Of a stretch of DNA of 64,000 nucleotides, positions 1 through 12,179 are shown piece after piece (the stretch's first letter is position 1; each line of letters starts with the position of its first letter). The stretch lies in the NCBI GenBank assembly GCA_050084985.1, contig JBITNC010000002.1, forward strand, positions 24,056,001 through 24,120,000. The letters are read 5' to 3'. The notes under the pieces were generated by a model. That model ran no database searches, had not been told where the DNA came from, and saw only the letters and a program-made list of their open reading frames with translations. A program made the position numbers and the translations under genes. The DNA comes from Nageia nagi. Its lineage: Eukaryota; Pinophyta.

Positions 1-565
1 TTAGATATTTATCTTGATAATTTAAATATGGGATCTTCTTTATTAGGAAAAAAGAATTCAACCTTCCTAAGTCTATTTTTTATTACTAAATATAAAGAGC
101 CATTATTCACCTTGCTCGCACATATCATTTCTATCTCAATCTCAAGGGTAGTATCCATACATTATTCTAGGTTTTGAGCTCTAAAATATTCAAGTTCATA
201 TCTTATTTCATAGGGGAGATCTTATTTATAATGGATAATGGATTATACATTTTTAAGTTGAGAATAACCAAGTAATTTATTTCTTAATCTAATGAATTTG
301 CTATTGAATTAATCAATGGTTTTATTTTCTTTCTTATTGATTATAGACAACTTTGTGACTATAAGTTGTTCATTCTTATTCTTATCATATTTCAAGAGAG
401 TATCCTCTTATGCATCATATGTTTCTATTCAAGTGATTGAAAATGCATGAAACCATTCTCTAGCATACGTTTCTAGAGTTTGATAAAAAAATATTAAAAT
501 AAAATTCTCATGTTCTACCTCTAAATGTAGGTCCCCAAAAAGGGCATCTAGGAGATCCCACACCT
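1..565 (-). pseudogene. Ty3/gypsy gag fragment
   Basis: Read on the minus strand from about 565 to the window edge, one frame gives a capsid-type gag segment. It contains the motif YAREWFHAF, like the AxxWF core of plant gypsy gag. It is followed by a lysine-rich stretch beginning KYDKNKNEQLIVTKLS and a segment resembling the usual DEFNSRF helix, here ID*FNSKFIRL. At least three in-frame stops are present (after FSIT, after TYDA and before FNSKF), so it is dead. The rest of the element would lie to the left, outside the window. I could not identify its 5' LTR to the right. Family membership rests on motif recognition, not a database search. Confidence 0.6.
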
Positions 566-3280
566 AGGCCTCTCCCTTTTGGAATACCCATGCTGCATTG
601 TCTAAAATATTGCTTAAAATATGATTAGATAATGATGATAAAATGAAATAGAGTTAGGAGTAGGAATTTTTCCTTTTTGTGCAACTCCCAAGACTCAAAA
701 TAACCTACAAATTAAGAGACAAAAGGAGGTTTGTAGATTCTAGGTCCTTGAGATCCTAAAACCAAGCAAAAGTAGCTAGATGTCTAGTAAACCTCCAAGC
801 CTTGAATCAACAAGGCAATAGAAAATAACAGAATGCCTAATATGCAAGATAACGTCAACTTAAAATGATATAAATAAATATTAAATCCAAATAACCTATT
901 CTAGCCAAAGTATACAAGAGATTAGCCTAGAAAAATTGATATGAAACCATGGACCAATGTATTAGTAATAAACCCAAATGGATATATGGTTAAATGCCCT
1001 TGAATATGCTCTCAAACCTACAAAAGCACTTAAAACAAAGATTTGTACCATAAAATACAAAATCACAAGAGGAACCCAATATTTTCTAGCAAGATAAAGA
1101 CAGGAATGCCCTTTTTTGTGCCTTTCCATGATTTATGAAATTCAAAATGGAAGGTATGAGGCTATAAAATCCAAGTACACAGTTTGGAGTGTGTAGAAAA
1201 ATAGGAGCTTGTGAATATCCATTAGGCACAATGAATGACTTATTATGAAAATTGATTTTGAATTGAATTTTATATGCAATGATTAGCTGATGGGTCAATT
1301 AAGGTTTAACTTGATTAGTCAAATGGTCCCCTAACCTGTAGGTCGGTTAGGCTTCAGGTTGACTAGGTGGTAACAAAAGGCCAAGTTACCCAATTGACCA
1401 TGCAAACATAGTTGAGATGTGATGAAAGGATGATATGACCATGGTGAGCTGCAAGATGGACTAAATTATCACAAATCTCCCAAGATAGATGAATGAATAA
1501 TTTTTAGGCATTTACACTAAAATATCTAAAGCATGGAGGAAAGCTTTGATATATTCTTCCCCAATTAAAAAAATATTCCCTAGAAATAGAGGTAGATGTT
1601 TGGATTGTTTTTTAGGAAGGTCATGTAATTGGGGCCAAGTAGTCAAATTTAAAGCCTTATTCTTGTTTTATATTTACTTATTTGCAATAATTTGAGCCAT
1701 TAGGATATTTACTATTAAGCTTGGGGATGATATATGAGAAGGATTAGATGGAGATGGAATGGAAGGAGTACTTTGTGCAAATTGATTAGATATGAAATTC
1801 CTTTATTAAGTAAGAAATTTATTCTAGAAAATTTAAAAAAGTACTTGGGGATATTTAAGCTCTTAAAAGAGGGGTTCTCATTTTCTTCTTGTATGATCAA
1901 CTTGTAGGTCCTTCTTTTCTTTGTTTCAAAGTTACTAACACCTTGATAGTGCAAATTTATCTAGATTTGGGTTCTTTTAAGGTAAAAATTAACTAAAAGT
2001 ATGCCATTCAAGCAAGAGGGGGTATAATATTATGAAATCAATATGAAAGGTTCCCAACAATGATGCAAAAAACTATTGGGATCAGAATTAACACCCCTTC
2101 AGTTGTGAGGCTAAAACTAGTATTATAATTGTTAATACTCCTTAGTGTCAACAAATGTATGAGATCACCTGATAATGATCCCCTTTTTAGTTAGTTATTA
2201 AGTTTTGGACTTAAGGTATTACCATAATAATGGTTTGGGAATATAACCCTAAAATGTATTTCTTGATATCTATACTCTAATAACCAACTAATAAGTAATA
2301 TTGTAGTAGTTTATAGTATTAAGAATTTGATCAACTACCATGGGTCACCTATTCAATCACACAAAGATTGGTACCTAGTTCCATTAGATAACAAAGTAAT
2401 ACAAATGAAAGAATAACATTGAATAAATATTCAATATATCTCATTCAAATAATGTAAAAAATATGCTCAATATTCAAGGGTAATACACTACTGTAAAATT
2501 CAAATAATGTAAGGCTACAACAAGTAATGATATTAATTCAAGAACAACTATAATATAAACAAAGGAGGTTCTATTATATTATATTTTCATGTTCAATGAG
2601 TATGGCTCATTATCATAGAACATATATCAAAATTACAAGGATAAGTTTTCATTCAAATATTATAATAGAACCTAAATAACAAAATCCCTAGCTAAACTAA
2701 CAATAAATGTGTGGATAAAATCCTTCAACATGCTAAATAACAATCCAAATATGGTGTCTATACATGTTCATAGTGGCCAAGAAGTGTTTGAATGTATTTT
2801 AAAAATGAATGAATCACAAAGCTTGTAAGACATGATAGAGATGGAAGTGGAAGAAAAACTAAGGAAACATAAGGGCTCTAGATAATACCTTTGGCTAACA
2901 AATAGATAAATGGTGAGAAGAAACTTTTTGCATTATTGCTCCCATATTTTATAACTTTCCTAAATTATTTATCTTTTTTATTTGAATATACCATTCTAGA
3001 TCATGAGAGGTGTGTTAAGCATGCTTTTGCAACCTAGCTAATTAGTTGTAACAAACTTGATTTTTCTATCATTGATATATGATCTTATGAATATTTTGGA
3101 TTCTGAATCTTCAACTACCCTTGGGTCAATTATTTATTTTACCTTTTGAAATAAAGGGAAAGAAGGTGCCCCATTATTATCATCGATTGGAGCCTTTTTG
3201 GAGCCACCAAGCGATAGATAACAAGGCCCCTTGCTTTATTTTGCTAAATGACAATTCATATGATGTGATCAAGTCTTCTT
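566..3280. other. AT-rich stretch without recognisable gene
   Basis: Short open frames exist (for example minus 1086-1298 and 1715-1954, plus 3121-3306) but none resembles a known domain, and all have the length expected by chance in AT-rich DNA. Part of it may be the leader and LTR of the gypsy element whose gag is at the left edge, but I found no clear primer-binding site or paired LTR. Confidence 0.4.
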
Positions 3281-3282
3281 TA

Positions 3283-3680
3283 CATCTTTTGGACCTTCTC
3301 GACTAATAATATCCTCTTGCCATATCTTTCATAAGCTTTCTCATGCTTTTTCATAATATTTTGAAGTCTAAATTATGAATTATCATAATTCAATAATAAC
3401 TAAGATGATATCATTGCACCACAAGAGCGAAAAGCACATAAAATTCCCTTTAAAATATTATGCTAGATAATAATTTCCTCTTATCACACCTTTTGGACCT
3501 TCTTGGATAATAATATCCTCTTACTACATCTCTCTAAATCTTTTTTATGCTTTTTCATGATACTTTGAAGTCTTCATTGTGAATTACCATGATTCATGAA
3601 TCATTAAGGTGATGTCATCACACCAAAAGGGTGGTAAGGACATAAAATTCTTTTTAAAATACTATGTTGGAATGTGGAAC
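3283..3680. repeat. Two-copy direct repeat, period about 200 bp
   Basis: A segment beginning with a phrase like CATCTTTTGGACCTTCTCGA and continuing through AATAATATCCTCTTG, a GCTTTTTCAT motif and a GATGATATCAT / GATGTCATCA segment occurs twice, starting near 3283 and near 3485. The copies are diverged. Copy 1 starts inside a small plus-strand open frame that I do not regard as a gene. No function is evident. Confidence 0.6.
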
Positions 3681-3739
3681 TATAAATCATGACATCATCA
3701 CACTAAAATGGTGGTATTCATAAAAGAAATATTATATCA

Positions 3740-4170
3740 CAATGCATGAATACAAAAGCTTATGTAAGCTCATGGTAAATACAGCATTGATAAAACATAC
3801 CCTTGTAACATCTTAGCCATGATGTGGCACTATCAATGTTGATGTAAGCTTATAAAAAATATAACAAGTAAATAAACATTGAAAAAACTTACTCCATAAT
3901 GCGGGAATACAAAAGTTGATGTACGCTAATTGAAAATGCAACATTGATAAAAAATACCCTTGTAATGCCTTAGCCATGATGCAATACTATCAATGGTGAT
4001 GTAAGCTAATGAAAAATGTGACAAGTGGTTCAACATGATTAAAATATTTTCCCACAAACTGACAACATGGAGGATGAAGTAAGCCACTAGAAAATGTGAT
4101 ATTGACCAAAAATGCCCTTGTAATACCTTACCTATGATGTGTCACTATCAATGTTGATATTAAAACTTTT
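3740..4170. repeat. Three-copy tandem repeat, period about 155 bp
   Basis: The phrase ACCCTTGTAAYRYCTTAGCC, followed by a copy of CACTATCAATGTTGATGTAAGC, recurs near 3799, 3956 and 4113. The sequence between copies also matches (AAAAGCTTATGTAAGC / AAAAGTTGATGTACGC). The array directly follows the 200-bp duplication at 3283-3680 and may be a continuation of the same unstable region. Confidence 0.65.
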
Positions 4171-4523
4171 TTCACTTTATTTCTAGCATTATCCTTCATT
4201 ACATTAAGTTCCTTATTGTAAATGTTGATGTCATCCTTTAATACCCATTATAATTAGTGTATTTTGAAGTGCTTTGAAGATAGGAGGCTCATACTGACAT
4301 CATTAAAATGGGAGACTAAGAAGTAGGAATGCTTTAGCATTACTGAATTTCATTCTTACAATTGTTAATGGCATTCAAGTGGGAGCTTAAGAAATATTTT
4401 ACCTTAAATTTTCTTAGCATTTTAACTAATTTTGTTGTGTCATCACATGCACCCAAGAGCCTTTGAATTTATTTTCTCTTTTCCTTCCTAGGAGTGTAAC
4501 TTTGGTGAAATGATTTCAACTAG

Positions 4524-4750
4524 GTAATATGTATGTATGAGATGACATGGATGATATACATACATATTACTTATGGTATATGTTGACATCATCCTAGGAA
4601 AAAGTATGTTTTTTGGTGGCATATTATGTCAAGTATATTTATTGGTGGCATATTATGCTTATTTTATATTGTTTATGTTGTTATGGATGAATTTTTATAT
4701 ATGATAAATATGTATGTATGAGATGACATGGATGATATACATGCATGTTA
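4524..4750. repeat. Inverted repeat plus 40-bp direct repeat
   Basis: Perfect 15-bp inverted arms, GTAATATGTATGTAT (4524-4538) and ATACATACATATTAC (4556-4570), flank a 17-bp spacer. Most of this hairpin sequence (ATGTATGTATGAGATGACAT and onward) recurs near 4709-4750. A repeated GGTGGCATATTATG motif (about 4616 and 4645) lies between. This could be the remains of a small foldback element, but no transposon ends are provable. Confidence 0.45.
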
Positions 4751-4975
4751 CTGATGCTATCTGATACATGTGTGCTTATTGATGACTTATTATGATGATG
4801 TATTGATTAGTTATGGATGATATAGTATATGATTTTGATGTTATGATATATGTGGATAATTGATGATGTAAATTGTATAATTATGGATGTTTATGTGATG
4901 GATGTAAATGTATGGTATGAATATTAATCACCATAGTCTTATATTTAGTACATTAGGTGTCTTAGATTTTTTTTT

Positions 4976-5675
4976 GGGATAAAAAAATCAATTATGTTAC
5001 TTATCATGCAAAAAATGATGGGTGGGAGGAATTAACACTCCCCAAAAGTATCAAAAATGATCATATTAAGTACATCACATCAACAGTTAGGAAAACATAA
5101 ATCCGTAAAATATTTACGCAAGCCATGATACCCTAGAATCATAAACAACCAAGTATCTAAGCAACAAACTTTAAAAACTATGCAATGTCTTTAGGAAATA
5201 AATTTTTAACTCTAATATCATAATGCCATTCCTCAAAGGTGATTAGTGTAGCCCACCCCTCTTCAATAACTCTATCGGCATTAACTTATTGGTCGACTTT
5301 AGTATACAAAATAGTTAGTTGAGAAGCTAATGCATCTCCCCAACCAATAGTTCTTTATCCAGTTTATGGATGAGCATCCCATCCAATGTTACCTTGGTAC
5401 AATAAAGCACCCCTTGTGTGAGGACATTTAACAAGAGGCGGTTAGGACCAATATCTTATTGGAGGAGGCTTAGTAACATAAGCTTGAGCTTGAGATAATT
5501 GGAATCTTATATAAGGTTATGAGTGACTCCTCTCATGGGAGAAAGGTTGAGGGGACACCCTCTAATCTAAATCTAGTGGTAACCTATTGATGGTGCATGG
5601 CGCATTCCCCCAATACTCTATGAGGCCCTGTAAGTGAAAAATCTCTATATTAATCTTTTCCACTTGATTGTTTAT
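4976..5675 (-). other. Probable LINE 3' untranslated region
   Basis: This lies directly downstream (minus strand) of the LINE zinc-binding domain and contains no recognisable coding sequence. A run of nine T at 4967-4975 would read as a short poly(A) on the minus strand and could mark the LINE 3' end, but I found no target-site duplication to confirm it. Confidence 0.3.
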
Positions 5676-6221
5676 CTACAACCAACAATCATAGAATACC
5701 TCATATTTATTATAAAGAGAGAAGGAGAAATAAGGGGTTATTTCATTAAAAATAACTTTATTTCTAGTATTGCATAAATGGAACAAAAGACCTAGTCTAA
5801 AAATATTCCATGTGATCGATAAGTTCTCAAAAAATTCCATAGGGTCTCTAAGTAAAATATGCACCCAAGAATAATGACTTTTCATATATGATATAAAAAA
5901 GGTGAGCAACCAATCCCATGCCTCATGGGATCTTAGGCAATCCAAAAACATATGCTCATAATCTTTCTCCTCTAAGAAATTTTTACATTTAGTATCAGAA
6001 ATACCCATATGTATGAGTCTAGGACCAATAGCGAATCCTTGAAAGAGCAAACTCCAACCAAGAAAACTTCTCTTTGGCTCAATGAAGTTAGCCCAAAATG
6101 TCTTGAATCTAATTGACCATATTTTATTGGAAGAGAGAAGGTCCCACTTATAATTGAGTTTTCCATCCATCGGTAACACTAGTGAGAGCCAAGAATAGCC
6201 TAATATGGGTTTGTATTGCAA
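5676..6221 (-). pseudogene. LINE zf-RVT zinc-binding C-terminal domain
   Basis: This 181-codon open frame is the longest intact piece of the LINE. It carries the layout of the zinc-binding domain found at the end of plant non-LTR reverse transcriptases: a tryptophan-rich start, then the K..FLGW segment near residue 50, the PRLIHMGISDTKC segment, and an EHMFLDCLRSHEAWDW segment matching the usual HLFxxCxxAxxxW pattern. The first cysteine pair is degraded (CKNFLEEKDYEHMFLDC). It ends just before an unrecognised 3' region. The reading frame begins inside the original ORF2, so its methionine is not a true start. Confidence 0.8.
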
Positions 6222-6999
6222 GAGAGGAACATTCTTAGGCCATACCCAATCTTCCCACCATGAGCCATAGAAATATTGGAATATATTACCTCAAACTAAA
6301 AAAGGAGTATGATCAATTATCACCTCATAGGTGGATTTATCCTTGGGTAGAAGCTTGTATTTTTTATTGAATATATCCTAGGATATCCAATCCTTGGTTT
6401 GAGGGGACACGAAGTTTGACACATGAATAATTCCTTTATGAAAAAATATATGAGAAAATATCCTATCAATCTTAGCCAAGGGAAGGCCTTGGATAGATAT
6501 GACAAGTGAAAGCCATACATTCAAAAGAGGGATGGAGGCTTTGGAATTGCCTTAGAGCCCAACCCAAGAAATCCATGGTTTTAATGCCTCCTATGCTTTC
6601 CAAATACTTTTCATGATAAAGGAAACTTGGATCTTTATCAAAATAAGAGTGGTTATAAGAGTTTGCAAGTTCATACCTTTTTGAACCTTCTTTCCAAAGG
6701 GAAGACATGACAAAATACTTTTATGAATGAGAATTTTCCAAACCTCCTCACCATGTAAAGCCCTTATAATCCACTTGGCATGCAAAGCAAAACCTTGATG
6801 TTGTAAATAAAAAAATCCCAATCCATCATGAAATTTAGGGAGATAATGAACATATTATGCAACTTGGTGAAACCATTTCATTCCACTTATTTTCGACCAG
6901 AGAAAGGCCTTTAAGAGTCTCTCTAGTTTTATGATTTTTTTTTTCAAAAATATGAGTTGAAGCGAACACTTTCAAATAAATTTGAAACTTACTAACAAG

Positions 7000-8075
7000 C
7001 ACAAGATTTTTGTAGGTAACCCAATATCTTTTATACCTTTTAAACTACATAATTCCATAAACTATCTAGATCTCCTTGAAAGGCAAAAGGGATCCCTAGA
7101 AATTTAAACTTTTCACCTTACTAAATTCATTTCCAAGGATAAGCTTTCATCTATTAGGGCATATCATAGGGGGATTATCTATAGAAGGAAGTTTTTCCTC
7201 CATTGTATGCTCTACCCCGAGGCCAAATAGAAGGTGTTTAGGCAATGTAATACAATGAAGATAAAAGTTTATTATTCAATAATAGTTAGGAAAGAATCAT
7301 TAGAAAAATGGCCATTGACTAGTTGCCTATTTGTATTGGGATGTGAGATACCTTTCACCATATATTAGCTTAACGTGTTGGCTAGTAAGTAACCAAAGGT
7401 CTCAATAGCTAAGATGAAAAGAGAGGGGGCAAGGGGAGAACCTTGTCTGATTGATCTTTTAAGGGGAATGCTATGGGATTGGGATTTATTTAGAGTAGAA
7501 TAACAAAAGAATCATTGAATAGCATTGAAATTGTGTCAATAAAGTAAGGCCTAAAACTCAATGCTTTAAGCACAACTAAAATGAAGTAACATTCAATTAT
7601 ATCATATTATTTTTTTAAATCAATTTTAAAGAAAATTGTAGGTGGATTAGACACCTTAGCCCACTTCATACCTTCCCATATTGCAATGATATTATCCAAG
7701 ATGTAATACCCTTGTACAAAGTTAGTTTCTTCTAGTTGTACAATCAAAGGGAGGAGGGGTTTAAGATTTAATTCAAGAGCCTGAGCAATGATTTTATAAC
7801 TCATATTAAAAAAGGTAATAGGTCTTTATTTGGTAATTAATTCAAGATTCCCTTCCTTGATATTAAATTTTACATTACTTTTGTTTAAAATAAACCCAAG
7901 GGAACCTATGTATAAGGCTTCCTTATACACATTCAGAAGATCCACTCCTAACATGTACCAACACTTTTTGTAGAATTCATAATGGAAACAATTTAGCCTC
8001 AAAGCCTTCTCATTCACCATAATTATCAAGGCTTGGTTTAAATCCTCAAGGGATAAGGGTGAGTTATACAAGGCT
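7000..8075 (-). pseudogene. LINE reverse transcriptase domain
   Basis: Minus-strand pieces in several frames match the non-LTR RT domain in order. Residues of 8071-7826 contain the plant LINE segment LSLEDLNQALIIMVNEKALR, ending in KEGNLELITK. Residues of 7804-7607 contain YKIIAQALELNLKPLLPLIV, FVQGYYILDNIIAIWEGM and IDLKK. About 7460-7380 gives RSIRQGSPLAPSLFILAIE, the RQG.PLSPLLF signature. The catalytic box, normally FADD, reads FSND (about 7300). Stops and frameshifts separate the pieces. The enzyme would have copied LINE RNA at a nicked target site; this copy is inactive. Confidence 0.85.
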
Positions 8076-8559
8076 CTTTGTTTATTAAATACCTTGGAAG
8101 ATACTATAGAAAAATATTCTTTTAGTTCATTTTATCGTATCTCATTTAGGGGTTATGACTCAAACACATTTTTATAATGAGAAGCAAATGCCTCAAAAAT
8201 CTCAAGATTTGAGGTGAGTTTGATACCCTCAATTTGTAAAGTAGAAATGGAGTAAAGTTACATGAAGGCTTCAATATCTTGAAGAAATATTTTGATCCTA
8301 TGTCATCAAGTTTAAGTTAGTACAATCTAGCTCTGAGTTGTACCCCTTTGGCTTCATAAACTTCAACTTTATAAACTTCATACCTAATTGTAACAAGTTG
8401 GCCTTGGTTCAAATGTTTCCTTTCTAATTTTACAAAGAGTTTGGTAAGCTCATACTTGAGGGAGGTATTAGATATTATTCACTTGGTAACTTCCTTACCC
8501 AAAGTACTAAGCAAAAATATAGCTCTTTTAATGGTATTACCCCACCACTCAATCCTACC

Positions 8560-9450
8560 ACTTGATTTATAGGTCTTGGGAACTAAATTTTAGATTCTAA
8601 AGATGTGATCCAACATAGCAACACTATCTAATAAGGACATATTAAGGTAAAACACAAGGGAAAGTTTCTTGTTTGATTAATAATGGAATCCATTGAAAAG
8701 GTGATGGGGGAGTGATAAAAAAGGATGGTACCCTATATGGTTATGAAAAATGATAGTGTTGCAAAAGGTCAAACAAATTGGAAGGAATCAATCGAATATA
8801 ACATAGCCTAGTCCAATATTTAAAGCACTTTGTTAACCTCAAACTAAAAATTAGACTAGGTGTACCATTATTCCTCATCAAAGTATTTTTTAGAAAAGCA
8901 TATATTAGGATCAAAAAGACTCAATTTATTTTTTGAGAAAAATAAGGCATATATTTCTCCTACACACCATCTCATAGAGGAAAAATTTTTTTTGTAAACA
9001 AGTCTTTCAACCATGTTAAAATCATTACAAAGAATCCATGTGGCCTCGAGCAAATTTAGTACAAGCTAATGCCAAATATTGTATCTATCAGGCACATGGT
9101 TAGAGGCATAGAGATTTATGATGCCTAATGGTTTTACCTTGATTTTCAAAAGTACTCATATTGGTTGATTAGTTGAGTCCACTCTACACATTATAAAGCT
9201 TGATTATAATCTTAGAGTGATAGCCATGATGGCTCTCCCTTTCCTAGGCTCATGCTTGGTATAGTAAAATGAGCCTTAGTTTATAAAGGAATTATATATG
9301 AAATCAAGATTGGTGCTAGCTACCTTGACTTCTTGTAGATATAATACATCCTAATGACCTACTTGGTAAGAAATCTCACTTAGATTACTGTGAACTCTAT
9401 CTTTTTATATTGGTTCCATCAACCCTCTCATATTTTAAGAGATAAAAATC
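8560..9450 (-). pseudogene. LINE AP-type endonuclease domain
   Basis: Starting near 9445 on the minus strand, translation gives a start resembling the SWNIRGL opening of plant LINE endonucleases (here S*NMRGLMEP). It continues with a QEVKV segment (normally LLQETK; the E is a metal ligand in the family), GRAIMAI, INLYASNHVP (normally VNVYAP) and WILCNDFNMVE near 9040. The last corresponds to the catalytic GDFN motif, here NDFN. The frame is broken by several stops. Order and spacing support one endonuclease domain directly upstream of the reverse transcriptase. Confidence 0.75.
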
Positions 9451-9479
9451 ATTGAGATTTGTTTGGGTGTAGGATATCC

Positions 9480-10900
9480 TACTCCATAATATCCTCTATG
9501 TCACCCAATTTATCTAGATATGGAAACACACTATCAAACTATAGATTTGAAGTGTCATTTTATGGCCTTTCGTACTAAAAATTATATTTTGGGAGAAGGT
9601 GACAAAACATGTTTCCTTCAGGTAGAGACTGAGACTTGCCTACCATTATGGAAAAGATAGGAGCTTTACTTATGTCAATAATACCCTTGTATGTTGAAGA
9701 TGACTCCATGGAGGCAAGGGAGAATTTCCAATGAGGATTAATAATGTAGGTGTAGTATTGGAAATTGAGGGAGATGAGGGTGTTAGGGGAGCTAATGGGA
9801 TTGAGTATGATGCAAGATATCAAAATTGAGTTGACTATTTATTATGCCTTCTTGTAACCAAGGTGAAATCATTTTGATATAATTTTGCACCTTGAGATTA
9901 GTTACTATTATTTCCATTTACATTCACTTTATTACTATTACTTTGATTTTTGTTGTATTGTTCATAGGTTTTGGGTTGAGGTGATGGCAATCAATCTTGA
10001 AGTTACAATCCTTGATTTTATGGGTGGAATATTGATAATGGTAGAAGGTATTTGGAATGTTTATATATAGGGTCCTTTATTGAAGTAGCATGTTGCCTAC
10101 TGTAACCTAAATAAACTCTTAAAGATCTTTAGTGAGTTTGAATTTGACACACACCCATCTAGTTGGGTAGGCAAAAAACATTTGAAGTACTCAAAGCCTA
10201 AAAAAGTTCCTAATGGAGGAACAATGTCACATAGAAAATACTAGTATGGAAGAGGGAGACTTGGAAACTCAGCCCAAATTGGAACTTCTTCAATAGAGGC
10301 CACCCTATCAATTGTAAATTCTTTATCTTATGGTCATAGAATCAATAAAGAATTTCTCACAATCCATGCTATTGGGGTCATTACTTTTATATAATGCACC
10401 TCATTATTGAAATATAATAAGAAGTATCCCTTGGTGAGATTTTGTAATGAATCAATAATGACACCATGGGGACCCTAAACATGATTCACCCAATACCTTA
10501 GCATAACTTCATTTGGGATGCAACCCAAAATATACACAATTAAGGTATGGTGCTCATACTAGTTACATGCAAACTAAAAAGCATCAATTGGAATGGAAAC
10601 TCTAGGAATAGAATCAATACCTCATGGAAAAATTTTGGGAAAAACTTCTTAGGTCTCTTTCCTAGTGCTATTATTCTTTAAACTCACACCAATAGCTCTA
10701 GAATCATATAAACTTTTCAATTAAGATCCTTCCATTATAAAAATAAGCAATGATTTGCCAAGGTAGAATTAGATCTTGCTAATTAAATGCTATGTGATGA
10801 TAGGGGAGCCTTATGATCAAACTTGTTACCATGCAAGAAATTCCCTTATTCAATTTGTTGCACTCTACTCTCATATTTTGAGCACCCTCGCATTTTTGGT
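9480..10900 (-). pseudogene. LINE ORF1-like (DUF4283-type) remnant
   Basis: On the minus strand around 10440-10250, translation gives LTKGYFLLYFNNEV, IAWIVRNS and then VASIEEVPIWAEFPSLP. This resembles the DUF4283 region of plant LINE ORF1 (a dissected FLLxF, a PW..GR segment, and a VPVWVxFPxLP motif). An open stretch at 9823-9575 may be the ORF1 C-terminus, ending just before the endonuclease. There are many stops. The assignment rests on the FPSLP motif and its place upstream of the endonuclease. Confidence 0.6.
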
Positions 10901-11179
10901 GTCTTATATATTCATATTAATCCTTATTTGGAATTGAAATCCATAAGGATATTGAGAAAATATCTTTAAAGATATGAAAATGTTATGTTATAATTAAGTT
11001 ACCTCAGCTTCCTGTTATGCAATAATGACATGAATATTTCTAAAAGTGTTAATAAATATTTGTTCAAATTATCTAAATGCACCAATTTATGACATACAAT
11101 GATCTAAGTACACCATATGGTCTAAAATGCATCATTATATGGAATCATTCTTTGGTGCGTGCATTAGATGGGGATAATT
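10901..11179. other. No recognisable feature
   Basis: AT-rich spacer between the LINE and the PPR fragments. I see no motif, repeat or open frame of interest here. Confidence 0.4.
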
Positions 11180-12010
11180 GCTTTGAACTTTATCACCAAA
11201 ATACCCATAAAACTTAAATTTGATGTGTAGATATGTCTACTTGGTGCTTGTGAATTGACTATTGCAATTTCAAGTGATCTATTAAATATGTATGCAAAAT
11301 ATGCAATAAACCCTTACAACATGAGAAATTCTTATTGCATTATTCCTAGGATGAATCCATATTATACATGCATTTCTAACCTTCCTAGTCATGCAAGCTA
11401 TTGTTAGTGAACTTCACTTCCAAAGTACCCATAAAACCTAAATTGGTAATATGGGTGTGTCTACTTAGTTCTTGTAAATTGAATGTTGTTGTTTTGAATA
11501 CTCTAATAGACATGTATGAAAAATACAAAATAAAAGCTTATAAATTGAGGGGACCTAATTACATTATTTATGGTATGAATCATTATGTATGCATTGTTGA
11601 TCATCTTAGATATGTAGGCTATCCTAAAGGTGCTTTGAACTTCATTGGCAAAATAACCATAAAACCTGAAATATGTGTGCAAATGTATTTTCTTAGTGCT
11701 TGTAAATCAAATGTTATGGTTGTGAGTGCCCTAATAGATTGCATGTATGAAAAATATGGAAGAATACACAAGGCCTAAGAATTATTTAACAATATACTAC
11801 CAAAATACCCATAAAACCTAAACTGAGTGTGTGGATGTGTCTACTTGGTGCTTGTAAATTGAATGCTATAATTGTGAGTGGTCTAATAGATATAATGTAT
11901 GCAATATATGGAAGAATACATAAGGCCCAAGAATTATTTAACAAGATGTATGATCTACAATGATTGTAGGATACACACAAAATGGATTTTATATTATCAG
12001 TGTTAGTTTT
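11180..12010 (+). pseudogene. Tandem PPR-gene fragments (PLS/E type)
   Basis: Plus-strand frames resemble the C-terminal PPR-E region of plant organelle RNA-binding proteins. The ORF 11401-11778 contains IKPKLVIWVCLLSSCKLN, LIDMYEKY and NHYVCIVDHLRYVGY. These match the family phrases for a P-motif helix (IKPDxxxWxxLLSAC), LIDMYAKCG, and EHYxCMVDLLGRAG. The KIPIKP-LLGAC unit occurs four times, near 11201, 11425, 11651 and 11803. A second ending with MYAIYGRIHKAQELFNKM-like sequence is at about 11895-11950. Frames shift and stop between units. PPR proteins bind organellar RNA; this cluster is non-functional debris. Repeated E-type units in a row are unusual and suggest local duplication after inactivation. 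Confidence 0.7.
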
Positions 12011-12111
12011 AAAGTGCTTCATTAGATCAAATCTCTATAGCTTATCTCTATAATACCACTATACTCACACTAGACTATCACTATCGTGTCAAATCCCTCT
12101 CCCACTGAGCC

Positions 12112-12134
12112 TCATCTCTCTCTCTCTCTCTCTC
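12112..12134. repeat. (CT)n microsatellite
   Basis: An uninterrupted CT dinucleotide run just before the left LTR of the gag-protease element. Confidence 0.95.
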
Positions 12135-12179
12135 TTGTACATATCTTAAGTACTATGAATATGCTCTAACCAAGCTAGT

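Larger units (their letters stand above)
4967..10900 (-). mobile_element. Decayed plant L1-type LINE
   Basis: On the minus strand the parts run in the canonical order of plant L1 LINEs: a DUF4283-like ORF1 (about 10.7-9.5 kb), an apurinic-type endonuclease starting about 9445, reverse transcriptase (about 8.07-7.0 kb) and a C-terminal zf-RVT zinc-binding domain (6221-5676). Several stops and frameshifts break every part, so it cannot transpose. The outer limits are estimated: the left end from a short poly-T run, the right end from the loss of ORF1 similarity. No target-site duplication was found. Confidence 0.8.
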
